Notes under the pieces: generated by a model
The model's input: the letters and a program-made list of their open reading frames with translations, nothing else
Told to the model about the DNA's origin: nothing
Databases searched by the model: none
Program-made: the position numbers and the translations under genes
Shown here: positions 1-9,113 of the stretch, one piece after another
Numbering within the stretch: position 1 is the stretch's first letter
Layout: the number at the start of each line of letters is the position of its first letter
Assembly: GCF_026344135.1 (NCBI RefSeq)
Contig: NZ_JAPKNA010000001.1
Span: 806,001 to 870,000 of the forward strand
Direction of reading: 5' to 3'
DNA: 64,000 bases
Source: Alcaligenes parafaecalis
GTDB taxonomy: Bacteria; Pseudomonadota; Gammaproteobacteria; Burkholderiales; Burkholderiaceae_B

Positions 1-39
1 CATCTTTCCTGCGCCGGTTTTACTTAGGAGATTCCCCTC

Positions 40-375
40 ATGACCTTGAAGCAACTGCTGGTCTGTACTGCCTTGTTAAGTACCGGTTTCAGTGCGCAGG
101 CAGCCGAACCCAGTTTTGATTCGGTCAACGATATTCTGACGAAAAACGCCTGTCTGGCCTGTCATACCGTAGACAGGAAAGTGGTGGGTCCTGCCTACAA
201 GGATATCGCCGCCAAACGCAAAGATGATCCTGCCAACGCAGAGATCCTGGCCCAGCATGTGCGGCAAGGCAGCAAAGGCGTATACGGCCCTTTGCCCATG
301 CCTGCCAACCCCGTTATCTCCGACGATGACATCAAGGCAGTGGTGGATTGGATTATGGCGGGTGCGCCTAAATAA
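40..375 (+). CDS. Small class I cytochrome c (c551/c552-like), periplasmic
   Basis: This is a 111-residue secreted monohaem cytochrome that shuttles electrons in the periplasm. An N-terminal signal peptide ends near AQA (residues 19-21). The haem site CLACH is at residues 38-42, and the likely axial methionine is Met87 in the PLPMPANP segment. The C-terminal helix (VVDWIMAG) matches the fold of c551-type cytochromes. An AGGAG box lies 9 nt before the ATG. The upstream gene is outside the window, so its operon partner is unknown. The electron partner cannot be read from sequence; family assignment is firm. Confidence 0.9.
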   Translation: MTLKQLLVCTALLSTGFSAQAAEPSFDSVNDILTKNACLACHTVDRKVVGPAYKDIAAKRKDDPANAEILAQHVRQGSKGVYGPLPMPANPVISDDDIKAVVDWIMAGAPK

Positions 376-392
376 GGCATTTCTGACACAAG

Positions 393-432
393 AAAAACGG
401 CCCGGGTCATATCCATGCCCAGGCCGTTTTTT
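393..432. terminator. Bidirectional rho-independent terminator
   Basis: Arms AAAAACGGCC and GGCCGTTTTT flank a 20-nt interior and give T-runs on both strands. It sits between the convergent cytochrome c gene and the permease gene, so it can end both transcripts. Confidence 0.8.
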
Positions 433-456
433 ATGTGCTGCAAGCTTGAAGAAAAA

Positions 457-1674
457 TCAGGCGTCCGGATTCATCTTGCGTGCGTAATTGGCCGGTTGGA
501 AGCTCCAGGCCATCACCGCCACAATAATTGCCAAAGCGGCATGCACCATCCAGCCTGCTTGAAAGCCACCACTGACTTCGCGCAACTGCACGCTAATCAT
601 GGGGAACAAGGCGGCAATCGGGAAACCACCGCCTTGCATCAGGGCGCTTAAGGTACCCGCACGAGCAGCATCAGGGAAATGGTCCAGAGCCACCAGCAGC
701 AGCAAGGAGAAGCAGCCCCCCAAGCCGATACCGATAATAATCGCCCACAAGTAAGGGGCCATATCGGGTATCCAGGCAAAGGCCAGAAAACCTATACATT
801 GGAAAGCCAGAGCCAGCCATACCCACAGGCGTCTATCCTTGTTCTTGGCCGCCAAGGTCGGCAAGCCAAAGGCCGCAATCGCCTGGGCCACCGACAAAAC
901 AGCCACCAGGCCACCGCTGGCCTCCGCAGTCCAGCCTCTATCCTGGTAAAAAGTCGCCAGCCAGGTCACCAAAGATGCATAGCCGCCGTTGATCAGACCA
1001 AAGCAGACAATCAGGGTCCAGGTGCGGGGACGGCGCAACAAGTCCAAAGAGGGAGGCGACAAGTTCGCACCCGGTTTCTCACGCGGCACAACCTTCCAGG
1101 CAATCCACAAAGCCACACTGATCGGCAAGGCCCAGAAGGCCAGCGCAATACGCCAACTATCGGTCAAGGAACTGACCCAAGGGGTCACTTGAGCGCCCAG
1201 GGCTCCACCACCCATCAAGGTTGCGGAGTACACGCCGGTGACTTGGGCAATATGTCGGGGAAATTGCTCTTTGATCAAGCCAGGCATTCCAGCCTGCAAC
1301 AAGGACACGCCCAAACCACAGATCAGCGCCGTGGCAATCAGGCTGGCCCCATTGGGTACAAACCAGCGCAGCACACAGCCCAGACACAGAAGCAGCAGGG
1401 AAGTGATCAGCACATGGCGCAAGGCCATCACGCGCCGCAAGGAGGGCATACAGAAAGCCCCCAGACCCATCACCATCATGGGTAATAAAGTCAGCCAGGC
1501 CAGACTGCTCAAAGGCATGTTCAGGCCCTCGGCCACCTGTCGAGCCAATGTGCCGCTGGAGGTTAGAAAAGGGCGTAGATTCAGCCCAACCAGAATGACG
1601 AAAGCCAGCCATAAACCTGGGCTGGCCTGTGCCCCCGTCGATGTGGCGGTCGGGGCAGTCTGAAAAGAAGACAT
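457..1674 (-). CDS. MFS transporter, CynX/NimT-like family
   Basis: This is an inner-membrane permease of about 405 residues with roughly twelve hydrophobic segments. The motif NLRPFLTSSGTLARQV near the N-terminus is typical of the cyanate permease (CynX/YeaN) branch of the major facilitator superfamily. The substrate is unknown: no cyanase or carbonic anhydrase gene is nearby. The ATG at 1674 is chosen because the residues before it, from an upstream GTG at 1728, look like untranslated leader. It follows the ankyrin gene in the same direction with a 65-nt gap and may be co-transcribed. Confidence 0.8.
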   Translation of the reverse strand: MSSFQTAPTATSTGAQASPGLWLAFVILVGLNLRPFLTSSGTLARQVAEGLNMPLSSLAWLTLLPMMVMGLGAFCMPSLRRVMALRHVLITSLLLLCLGCVLRWFVPNGASLIATALICGLGVSLLQAGMPGLIKEQFPRHIAQVTGVYSATLMGGGALGAQVTPWVSSLTDSWRIALAFWALPISVALWIAWKVVPREKPGANLSPPSLDLLRRPRTWTLIVCFGLINGGYASLVTWLATFYQDRGWTAEASGGLVAVLSVAQAIAAFGLPTLAAKNKDRRLWVWLALAFQCIGFLAFAWIPDMAPYLWAIIIGIGLGGCFSLLLLVALDHFPDAARAGTLSALMQGGGFPIAALFPMISVQLREVSGGFQAGWMVHAALAIIVAVMAWSFQPANYARKMNPDA

Positions 1675-1739
1675 AGAATCGTTATTGTTGTGATTAGAAG
1701 AAAAACAGCGAGGAACAAGCCACAGCACTGGCGCAAGGC

Positions 1740-2414
1740 CTAAGGATTCGCTCCGGCTTGTTCCAGAATACGGGCCATCTCGGTCTGACTGCGCTGTTGC
1801 GCCAGGCTCAAGGGCAACACGCCCTGACGATCCGGCAAATTCACATCGGCTCCCGCCTTGATCAGCAGTCGCAACACTTCTTGATGCTCGGGGCCGCCAT
1901 CGGACAGCACAATGGCTTCATGCAAAGCCGTCCAGCCCAAATAATTCACATGATTGGGGTCAACGCCCGCCTGCAACAACAGACGAACTATATCCACATA
2001 CCCATGTTCAGCAGCCGGAATCAGTGCAGTGCCGCCGTAGCGGTTTACACTGCGCAAATCCGCGCCATTCTCCAGCGTCATGCGCAGGATTTCCAAGCGG
2101 CCCTGTGCACCGGCAACCAGATAAGGACTGTCGTGAATGGCATCGGCCTGATTCACATCCGCACCCGCGCGAATCAACTGCCGAGCAATATCAATATGGT
2201 TCAACCAGGTTGCGCGCAACAAGGGGCTTTGCCCTTGATCGTCGCTGACCCCCACCGTAGAGCGGGCCCGTTTTTCGGACAGGATTTCGCGCACTTTGGC
2301 ACCATCCCCTTGCTCTACCGCTTCCAGCAATACTGTTTGCGACCACGCATTGCCACTGGCTAATGCCAAGCTGATGGCAAATCCTGCCAGCCAGCCCTGC
2401 CGTGTTCTTCTCAT
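1740..2414 (-). CDS. Periplasmic ankyrin-repeat protein
   Basis: The product has a signal peptide (RRTRQGWLAGFAISLALASGNAWS) followed by about five ankyrin repeats recognisable from GADVNQAD, GGTALIPAAEHGYVDIVRLLLQAG and GWTALHEA. Such exported ankyrin proteins act as protein-binding scaffolds; in some proteobacteria they accompany periplasmic catalases, but none is seen here. The ATG at 2414 has a GGGG box about 6 nt upstream and gives a normal signal-peptide n-region; an in-frame ATG at 2435 is the alternative. A second, related protein is encoded at 39100-39993. Confidence 0.8.
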   Translation of the reverse strand: MRRTRQGWLAGFAISLALASGNAWSQTVLLEAVEQGDGAKVREILSEKRARSTVGVSDDQGQSPLLRATWLNHIDIARQLIRAGADVNQADAIHDSPYLVAGAQGRLEILRMTLENGADLRSVNRYGGTALIPAAEHGYVDIVRLLLQAGVDPNHVNYLGWTALHEAIVLSDGGPEHQEVLRLLIKAGADVNLPDRQGVLPLSLAQQRSQTEMARILEQAGANP

Positions 2415-2515
2415 GCGCTTCCCCCATCTTGACATCGGTCCCGCAGGACCAAACGCCTATAAATAGCATAGTTAGGCCCGAACCAACACAGCCTGAGTAC
2501 GATACTGCTTATTTT

Positions 2516-3469
2516 TTATGGGTAAGGCTGGGCCGCCGCGGCTACATCCAGCTCAGGTTGGGACATCAATCTGTCCAGTTCGCTACGCAGGTAGTTCAAG
2601 AACACACGGGTTTTTTGAGGCATCAGGCGTGATGGCAACAAAGCAAGAATAGGGAAGGGTGCGAACTCCCAGTCGGGCAAGACACGCTCCAAATGCGCAC
2701 AATCCGGGTCCAGTTTACGTTCCAGCAAGGAAGAGGCGGTGATACCCAAATCATGCACAGCCAGTTTGCGCATCATGATGGCGTTATTGACGGTGATCGA
2801 ACCTTCCACCATCGCGTCGTAACGCTCCTGATTCGGGCCGCGCAAGGACCAGACCCGATCCGTGCTGGCAGGCCGGGCACAAATACAGGTGTGTCCCGCC
2901 AATTCGGAAGGATGCTTGGGGCGCCCCTTGCGGTCCAGATAGTTGCGCGTGGCATACAGCCCCAGCCGAATCTGGCCCAACATCGTGGCAACGGCGCTTG
3001 AGTCAGGCTGAGCACCCACACGGATGACGCAATCGTAGTTATCGGCCTGCAAATCAATAGGCCGTATGGTCAGGTCAAACTCCAGCTCAATGTCCGGATA
3101 CTGCTGATTGAACCCTCGAATAATGGCGGGCATCAGCACAATACTGAAACTGGCTGGCATGGACACCCGCAAGCGTCCTTTCGGTGTCTGAGCCACATCC
3201 AGCAATTGTTCATGAGCCAGACGGGCCTGCTCGACCACGGCCAGACAACGCTCGAAATAGACTTGCCCGGCGTCGGTCACATCCACATTGCGCGTACTGC
3301 GTTTCAGCAGGGCGACACCCACTTCTTTTTCCAGTTCACGAATGCGACGTGACACGGTAGAAACCGGCATACCCAGGGCCTGAGCGGCACGGCTGAAGTG
3401 GCGGGCGCGGGCCACTTCCACGAAGATTGCAATGTCGTTGAGCAGGGGCCCGGCGATAATGGTACTCAT
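2516..3469 (-). CDS. LysR-family transcriptional regulator
   Basis: This 317-residue protein has the standard LysR arrangement. A winged HTH (about residues 10-68, FVEVARARHFSRAAQALGMPVSTVSRRIRELE) precedes an effector-binding domain with the CrgA/AaeR-type pattern LRVSMPASF. The next gene upstream is the divergent DUF4148 gene at 3611, and ankyrin and permease genes lie downstream in the same direction. Either direction could hold its target; no inducer can be inferred. Confidence 0.88.
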   Translation of the reverse strand: MSTIIAGPLLNDIAIFVEVARARHFSRAAQALGMPVSTVSRRIRELEKEVGVALLKRSTRNVDVTDAGQVYFERCLAVVEQARLAHEQLLDVAQTPKGRLRVSMPASFSIVLMPAIIRGFNQQYPDIELEFDLTIRPIDLQADNYDCVIRVGAQPDSSAVATMLGQIRLGLYATRNYLDRKGRPKHPSELAGHTCICARPASTDRVWSLRGPNQERYDAMVEGSITVNNAIMMRKLAVHDLGITASSLLERKLDPDCAHLERVLPDWEFAPFPILALLPSRLMPQKTRVFLNYLRSELDRLMSQPELDVAAAAQPYP

Positions 3470-3610
3470 TTGAATTGTTCCATGAATGGAAATACGTTTG
3501 CAATATTAAGGGTTTTTACTAGGTCTGGAAAGGCTCATACTCCATCTAACGATTCGCTAAACACAAGAGCGAACCACCGAAAAACACACCGTAGATATTT
3601 GGAGTAAATA

Positions 3611-3928
3611 ATGAAAAACATCGCACGCGCAACTATCGCCAGCCTGATTCTGGGTGCTTCTGCTTTGAGCGGTACCGCTATGGCCGCCACCAACAACGTC
3701 GCTACCGGCGAAAACCTGAACTACCCAACGGTCCAATCGAGCGACGCTCCTTTGAGCCGCCAGCAAGTGGTTCAAGAACTGGCTGCTGCTCAAGAGCAAG
3801 GCTACATTAGCACAGGCTCCATGGGCGACTACCCACGCATCGACACCCGCTCCGAGCTGAGCCGCGACCAAGTTGCTGCTCAAGCCAAAGACTGGAACAA
3901 CAACAACGGTTCGTTCGTCGCTTACTAA
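3611..3928 (+). CDS. DUF4148 small secreted protein
   Basis: A 105-residue protein with a clear signal peptide ending at AMA (about residue 25). The remainder carries the DUF4148 pattern: LSRQQVVQELAAAQEQG, a YPRID segment, then a second LSRDQVAAQAKDW helix. The family is abundant in Burkholderiales, is periplasmic and has no established function. It is a single-gene unit: a terminator follows directly and the next gene has its own promoter. The GGAG box lies 8 nt before the ATG. Codon use looks like a highly expressed gene. Confidence 0.88.
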   Translation: MKNIARATIASLILGASALSGTAMAATNNVATGENLNYPTVQSSDAPLSRQQVVQELAAAQEQGYISTGSMGDYPRIDTRSELSRDQVAAQAKDWNNNNGSFVAY

Positions 3929-3966
3929 GCTGATTGAGCCCTAGTTAGTCCTGACTTTCCCCCTTG

Positions 3967-3993
3967 AAACGCCTCTTCGGAGGCGTTTTTTTA
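3967..3993 (+). terminator. Rho-independent terminator with UUCG tetraloop
   Basis: Arms AAACGCCTC and GAGGCGTTT close on a TTCG tetraloop and are followed by a T-run. It ends the DUF4148 transcript about 40 nt after the stop codon. Confidence 0.92.
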
Positions 3994-4002
3994 TATCTCG
4001 TG

Positions 4003-4033
4003 TTGACCTTCCCATCGGGTCAAGCCCTAAAGT
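4003..4033 (+). promoter_or_regulatory. MerR-type (CueR-like) promoter of copA
   Basis: A -35 box TTGACC (4003-4008) and a -10 box TAAAGT (4028-4033) are separated by 19 bp, the over-long spacer typical of MerR-family activated promoters. Within the spacer TTGACC is mirrored as GGTCAA (4018-4023), giving an inverted repeat with a 9-bp centre. Next to a copper ATPase this points to a CueR-like copper sensor. No merR/cueR gene lies beside it, so the regulator must be elsewhere. Confidence 0.72.
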
Positions 4034-4067
4034 GGCTTCATTGACGATCCATTGAAGGGTGATTTCG

Positions 4068-6530
4068 ATGACAACAAGCGCTTCAAACCAAGGCTCACGC
4101 CTGACTTTAGATGTGGAAGGCATGACCTGCGCCTCCTGCGTCAGTCGGGTTGAAAAGATTATTGGCAAGGTTCCCGGGGTGCAATTGGCCCAGGTTAATC
4201 TGGCCACCAACAAGGCAACCGTGGATTTCGAGGGGGCTTCCCCCATCGAGGCCATTATGCAGGCTGTGGAAAAGGGTGGTTACAAAATCACCCAGCAAGA
4301 CATTGTGCTGGATGTGCAGGACATGACTTGCGCCTCTTGCGTAGGCCGGGTTGAAAAAGCCTTGCTGAAAGTACCGGGTGTACAAAAAGCTGCGGTCAAT
4401 TTGGCCACTGCCAAAGCACATGTTCAAGTGGCACAAGGTGTCAAGGTGCCCGACCTGATTCAAGCGGTGAGCAAAGCCGGGTATCCCGCCAGCCTGGCCG
4501 AAGCCGCCGTCAACAACGACCAGTTCGAGCGCGCCGAACAAACCTACGAAACCCTGCGCAAGCGTTTCTGGCTAGCCACGATTTTGGCCTTGCCCGTCTT
4601 TATTCTGGAAATGGGCGGCCATATGGTGCCTGCTTTCCATCACTGGGTTGCCAGCACCATTGGGACCCAGAACAGTTGGTTGATCCAGTTTGTCCTGACC
4701 ACGCTGGTTCTGGTCTTCCCAGGTCGCGAGTTCTACACCAAAGGCATTCCCGTGCTGTTACGTGGCGGCCCGGACATGAATTCGCTGGTCGCCGTGGGCA
4801 CCTTGGCGGCCTATGCCTTTTCACTGGTGGCTACCTTTGCGCCCCAATGGTTACCGGCTGAATCTGTCTATGTGTACTTTGAGGCTGCCGCCGTCATCGT
4901 GGCCTTGATTCTGCTTGGCCGTGTGATGGAAGCCCGCGCCAAGGGCCGTACCTCCGAAGCGATTCAACGCTTGCTCAGTCTGCAACCACCTACCGCTCGC
5001 GTACGTCGCGACGGCCAAGAAATGGAGCTGCCTTTAGCGGATCTGCATACCGGCGATATCGTCCTGGTTCGCCCCGGCGAGCGTATTCCGGTTGATGGTG
5101 ATGTCGTTGCCGGTCAAAGCTATGTGGACGAATCCATGGTGACGGGCGAATCCATTGCTGTCTCCAAATCCCAAGGCGATAAGGTCATTGGCGGCACGGT
5201 GAACCAGAAAGGCTCGCTGGAATTTGAAGCCACTGCCGTGGGGCAGGACACCGTACTGGCCAATATTGTCTCCATGGTTGAACAGGCCCAAGGCTCCAAG
5301 CTGCCGATTCAAGCGGTGGTCGACAAAATCACCCTGTGGTTTGTGCCAGCCGTCATGACCTTGGCCGTGCTGACTGCGATTGTCTGGCTGATTTTTGGTC
5401 CATCACCCGCACTGAGCTTTTCATTGGTCAACGCTGTCGCTGTGCTGATTATTGCTTGCCCTTGCGCCATGGGTCTGGCGACCCCTACCTCCATCATGGT
5501 GGGAACCGGCCGCGCCGCTCAGGCTGGGGTGCTCTTTCGTAAAGGGGATTCCCTGCAAGCGCTGCGCGATGTGAAAGTCGTAGCCGTGGATAAAACCGGC
5601 ACCTTAACCAAAGGCGCTCCCGAACTGACGGACTTTGTCATCGCTCCCGGTGAAAACCAGGATCAGGCTTTGGCCGCCATTGCCGCCCTGGAAAACTACT
5701 CCGAACATCCCATTGCCCAGGCAATTGTCAGCGCTGCCAAGGACAAGCAAATCACACTGCCCAAAGCCGAGCAGTTTGAGTCCCTGACCGGTTTAGGTGT
5801 TACCGCCCAGATTGGTGCTGACCAATGGCATGTGGGTGCAGACCGCTTGATGACACAGTTAGGCGCAGACCTGTCTGCTTTTGCAGAGCAAGCCCAGACC
5901 CTGGCACAAGAAGGCAAAACACCGATGTACGCCGCCCGCAACAAGCAGGTGATTGCCTTGCTGGCCGTGGCCGACCCCATCAAGGAAACCACCCCGCAGG
6001 CCATTGAGCAACTACACGCCCGTGGCATCAAGGTCGTCATGATTACCGGCGACAACCGCCACACGGCCAATGCCATCGCCCGTCGTCTGAACATTGATGA
6101 GGTCGTGGCAGAAGTGATGCCCGAAGGCAAAGTGCAGGCCGTCCAGGCCTTGCGTGAAACCCATCAGCATCTGGCCTACGTGGGTGACGGTATTAACGAT
6201 GCACCGGCGCTGGCAGTGGCCGACGTAGGGATTGCGATTGGTACTGGTACGGACATTGCCATCGAAGCCGCGGACGTGGTCTTGATGTCGGGTGATATGC
6301 AGGGCGTGGTTACTGCCATTTCCCTGTCTCACGCCACCATGCGCAACATTCATCAAAACCTGTTTTGGGCCTTTGCGTACAACGTGGCATTGATTCCGGT
6401 GGCGGCGGGTGTGCTGTATCCCTTTAATGGCACCTTGCTCTCGCCCATGTTTGCCGCCGGGGCCATGGCCTTGTCCAGCGTCTTTGTCGTCAGTAATGCC
6501 TTGCGTTTGCGTCGTGTGAAGCTGAGCTAA
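4068..6530 (+). CDS. copA: Copper-exporting P1B-type ATPase
   Basis: This inner-membrane pump exports Cu(I) from the cytoplasm using ATP. Two N-terminal metal-binding domains each carry MTCASC (about residues 19-24 and 88-93). The membrane copper site is CPC in IACPCAMGLATP (about residue 464), the phosphorylated aspartate is in DKTGTLTKG (about 508), and the hinge is GDGINDAPALA (about 706). The length, about 820 residues, is normal. The ATG at 4068 has GAAGGG 8 nt upstream; a GTG at 4059 overlaps that box and is less likely. It is preceded by a MerR-type promoter and followed by a terminator, so it is monocistronic. The multicopper oxidase at 18086 probably serves the same copper defence. 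Confidence 0.96.
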   Translation: MTTSASNQGSRLTLDVEGMTCASCVSRVEKIIGKVPGVQLAQVNLATNKATVDFEGASPIEAIMQAVEKGGYKITQQDIVLDVQDMTCASCVGRVEKALLKVPGVQKAAVNLATAKAHVQVAQGVKVPDLIQAVSKAGYPASLAEAAVNNDQFERAEQTYETLRKRFWLATILALPVFILEMGGHMVPAFHHWVASTIGTQNSWLIQFVLTTLVLVFPGREFYTKGIPVLLRGGPDMNSLVAVGTLAAYAFSLVATFAPQWLPAESVYVYFEAAAVIVALILLGRVMEARAKGRTSEAIQRLLSLQPPTARVRRDGQEMELPLADLHTGDIVLVRPGERIPVDGDVVAGQSYVDESMVTGESIAVSKSQGDKVIGGTVNQKGSLEFEATAVGQDTVLANIVSMVEQAQGSKLPIQAVVDKITLWFVPAVMTLAVLTAIVWLIFGPSPALSFSLVNAVAVLIIACPCAMGLATPTSIMVGTGRAAQAGVLFRKGDSLQALRDVKVVAVDKTGTLTKGAPELTDFVIAPGENQDQALAAIAALENYSEHPIAQAIVSAAKDKQITLPKAEQFESLTGLGVTAQIGADQWHVGADRLMTQLGADLSAFAEQAQTLAQEGKTPMYAARNKQVIALLAVADPIKETTPQAIEQLHARGIKVVMITGDNRHTANAIARRLNIDEVVAEVMPEGKVQAVQALRETHQHLAYVGDGINDAPALAVADVGIAIGTGTDIAIEAADVVLMSGDMQGVVTAISLSHATMRNIHQNLFWAFAYNVALIPVAAGVLYPFNGTLLSPMFAAGAMALSSVFVVSNALRLRRVKLS

Positions 6531-6535
6531 AATCA

Positions 6536-6568
6536 GGGCCGTGCTTATTGTAAGCACGGCCCAATTTT
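6536..6568 (+). terminator. Rho-independent terminator of copA
   Basis: Perfect 12-bp arms (GGGCCGTGCTTA / TAAGCACGGCCC) close on TTG and are followed by AATTTT, 6 nt after the copA stop codon. Confidence 0.88.
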
Positions 6569-6606
6569 CCCCAGTCCTCTCCTTCATGCGCCAAGCTCGC
6601 TGAACT

Positions 6607-7587
6607 ATGCAAGAAACTCGCCCCATCGACATGCAAGCGTTGCGGATCTTTCTGACCACGGCTCAGGACTGTAATATGTCCAAAGCCGCCGAACGACTGG
6701 GTATTACCCAATCCGCCGTCTCTCAGTCCATACGCTTACTGGAGGAGAACTTTGGGACGCCCTTGCTGAACCGTTCGGCTCGGCCTTTGACCTTGACCGC
6801 CGCCGGTCTGACCTTGGTGAATAGAGGGACAACACTCTTGAACCAGGCCATGAACCTGCGCGGCTCCGTGATTGAAGCCAGCCAGGGGATCAAGCCTAAT
6901 TTACGAGTCGGACTGGTGGACTCCTTTGCCGCCAGTTGCGGCACGCCCTTAGTTCAGGAGCTACTACGTGGCACCGCACAGTTGTCAGTACGCACGGGTT
7001 TGACACCCAATCTGGCCGAAGCGCTGGTACGGCGGGAACTGGATCTGGTGATCTCAACCCGCACACTGGATATAGAGGGAATAGGGAATCACTTTCTGAT
7101 GTCGGAGCGATTTCTGGTCATTGCCCCCAAGGGGCTGGCTTTCCCATGTACCAGCATGGCGGACCTGATCACGCTGTCCAAGCAACTGCCATTGATCCGT
7201 TTTAACGCCCAATCTCACTTGGGTACGCAAGTCGAGCGCTCCCTGCGTCAAGCAAGTATCAGCTCGGCCCGCCGTTTGGAAGTGGAAACAGCAGACACAC
7301 TGACGTCCATGGTAGCGGGGGGAATTGGCTGGGCGATCACCACACCCTTGTGTCTGCTTCAAGGTGCTCGATCCGCAGGGGCTTTGCATTTGGGATTTGT
7401 GCCCGAGCTTAATGCTGAACGTCGGCTGTATCTCCACGTCCGCACAGGCGAATATGGTCAACTGGGCAAGGACACCTTTGAGTTGGCAGCCACTGTTTTG
7501 GGGACGCATGCTCGCAACGAGCTGCAAGCCATCAATCCCATTTTGCCGCAGTTGATCCAGCTTTATCCCTGGGTAGATGCTCCCTAA
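6607..7587 (+). CDS. LysR-family transcriptional regulator
   Basis: A 326-residue regulator with an N-terminal HTH (MQALRIFLTTAQDCNMSKAAERLGITQSAVSQSI, about residues 9-42) and a LysR substrate domain. It is convergent with the aspartate ammonia-lyase gene, 28 nt away, and follows copA after a terminator, so it probably has its own promoter. Its target may be the aspA operon, but no operator was identified. The effector is not inferable. Confidence 0.87.
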   Translation: MQETRPIDMQALRIFLTTAQDCNMSKAAERLGITQSAVSQSIRLLEENFGTPLLNRSARPLTLTAAGLTLVNRGTTLLNQAMNLRGSVIEASQGIKPNLRVGLVDSFAASCGTPLVQELLRGTAQLSVRTGLTPNLAEALVRRELDLVISTRTLDIEGIGNHFLMSERFLVIAPKGLAFPCTSMADLITLSKQLPLIRFNAQSHLGTQVERSLRQASISSARRLEVETADTLTSMVAGGIGWAITTPLCLLQGARSAGALHLGFVPELNAERRLYLHVRTGEYGQLGKDTFELAATVLGTHARNELQAINPILPQLIQLYPWVDAP

Positions 7588-7602
7588 GCACACTTAGGGA
7601 GC
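7579..7602. terminator. Hairpin between convergent LysR and aspA genes
   Basis: Perfect 10-bp arms GCTCCCTAAG / CTTAGGGAGC close on a 4-nt loop and overlap the LysR stop codon. Neither strand has a strong T-run, so it may act as an mRNA 3'-end stabiliser rather than a classic intrinsic terminator. Confidence 0.5.
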
Positions 7603-7615
7603 CACAAGAACATAA

Positions 7616-9025
7616 TCAAAACACGGGTATAGAAGCCTTCTGAATTGCCTGCACAGCCTGTTCTCTAGACAGGACCCCGGACTCTTCAAGAATTTCTAGC
7701 AAGGGTCGCTGCTCTACGACCGATTGACGCGCCAGCTTGCTGACTTTGGCATAGCCCAATGTGGGTACCAAAGCCGTGGCAACTGCCATGGAGCGCAACA
7801 CATGGTTTTCATTGCGAGTGCGGTCCGCGCAGATGCCAGCGACACACAGGCAATTAAAGCGCTGAATGCCTTGAGTCAACATATGGATGCTGTCAAAAAT
7901 CCGCGAAGCCACGACCGGCTCGAAATGGTTGATTTCCAGCTCGCCATACTGCACCGCCTGCGCCACAGCCACATCATTACCCACGACCGCAAAGCTGAGC
8001 TGAATCATGGCCATAGGCAGAACCGGATTGACCTTGCCGGGCATGATGGATGAACCGGCCTGGGCTTCTGGTAAACGCAACTCACCCAAGCCACCTGTTG
8101 GCCCGGAAGACAGCAAAGTCAGATCTGCGGCGACCTTAGCCAAGGCCGTTGCGCAAGTACGCAACTCGGCCGAGACTCGGGAGAAGGTATCCATGTTCTG
8201 CATGGCATCAAACGAATTGTCCGGTGCCTGGTAGCGAACACCTGTCAGCTTCGCCAAGTGGGCATACACCGCTGCACGATAACCCTCAGGAGCCCCAAAG
8301 CCCGTGCCAATCGCGGTGCCGCCTAGTGGCAAAATGCATAGCTTTTCACGTACTGCTACCAGCTCCGCTTGCAAGCGTTGCGCCAGAGCGGCATAGCCTT
8401 CAAACACATGACCCAGTCGCATGGGTTGAGCGTCCTGCAAACAGGTGCGGCCCAGGTGCAGAATATCTGCAAACTCCGCAGCTTTCTGGCTGAAGGTCTG
8501 GCCCAGCTCGCCCACCGCATCAATCAAACCCGCTAGCATGTCATACGTCGCCATTTTCTGAGCAGACGGGTACGCATCATTGGTGGATTGAGAGCGATTG
8601 ACGTGGTCATTCGGGTGCACCACCTCGTAAGAACCGACAGGTTTGCCCAGAATCTCCTGGGCTCGATTGGCGATCACCTCATTGAAGTTCATATTGGTGG
8701 ACGTCCCACCCGAGCCTTCCATCAGATCCACAATCAGGGAATCAGCCAGTTTCCCATCCAGCAACTCCTGGCAAGCCTGCGCAATCGCATTGGCAATCTC
8801 GGGGCTGATTACACCGCAGTCCCGGTTGGCCAAGGCGGCTGCCCACTTCACCTGCGCAAAAGCCTGGATAAAAGCAGGGTAGTGGCCCACAGTTTGGGTC
8901 GAGACGGACAAATTGTCCTTACCCCGTACGCTATTGACGCCGTAATACTTGCTGCAAGGAATGGATACCTGGCCCACGTAATCATTTTCAGTACGTACTG
9001 ACTCAACGTTAGAAGACACTTCCAT
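7616..9025 (-). CDS. aspA: Aspartate ammonia-lyase
   Basis: The enzyme converts L-aspartate to fumarate and ammonium, feeding nitrogen release and the TCA cycle. It belongs to the aspartase/fumarase superfamily, with the signature GSSIMPGKVNP (about residues 321-331). NPNDHVNRSQSTNDAYPS and LGRTCLQDAQPMRLG fit aspartase better than class II fumarase. The length is 469 residues. The ATG at 9025 has AGGAG 6 nt upstream and is preferred over the longer frame from 9061. It is the third gene of an operon after an MFS transporter and a prolyl-tRNA editing protein. Confidence 0.9.
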   Translation of the reverse strand: MEVSSNVESVRTENDYVGQVSIPCSKYYGVNSVRGKDNLSVSTQTVGHYPAFIQAFAQVKWAAALANRDCGVISPEIANAIAQACQELLDGKLADSLIVDLMEGSGGTSTNMNFNEVIANRAQEILGKPVGSYEVVHPNDHVNRSQSTNDAYPSAQKMATYDMLAGLIDAVGELGQTFSQKAAEFADILHLGRTCLQDAQPMRLGHVFEGYAALAQRLQAELVAVREKLCILPLGGTAIGTGFGAPEGYRAAVYAHLAKLTGVRYQAPDNSFDAMQNMDTFSRVSAELRTCATALAKVAADLTLLSSGPTGGLGELRLPEAQAGSSIMPGKVNPVLPMAMIQLSFAVVGNDVAVAQAVQYGELEINHFEPVVASRIFDSIHMLTQGIQRFNCLCVAGICADRTRNENHVLRSMAVATALVPTLGYAKVSKLARQSVVEQRPLLEILEESGVLSREQAVQAIQKASIPVF

Positions 9026-9113
9026 ATTTACTCCTACAATGCTGACAAGTGCTCCACCCACGACGGGCAGAGCACTCTGAACATCAATGTCCTGTTTTTT
9101 GAAAAAATCCCGG

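Noticed and set aside
6536..6568. A copper-responsive riboregulator in the copA-LysR gap
   Set aside because: The perfect hairpin right after copA is explained as its terminator.
7616..9025. Class II fumarase as the identity of this gene
   Set aside because: The family signature is shared, but the substrate-loop segments and overall sequence follow aspartate ammonia-lyase.
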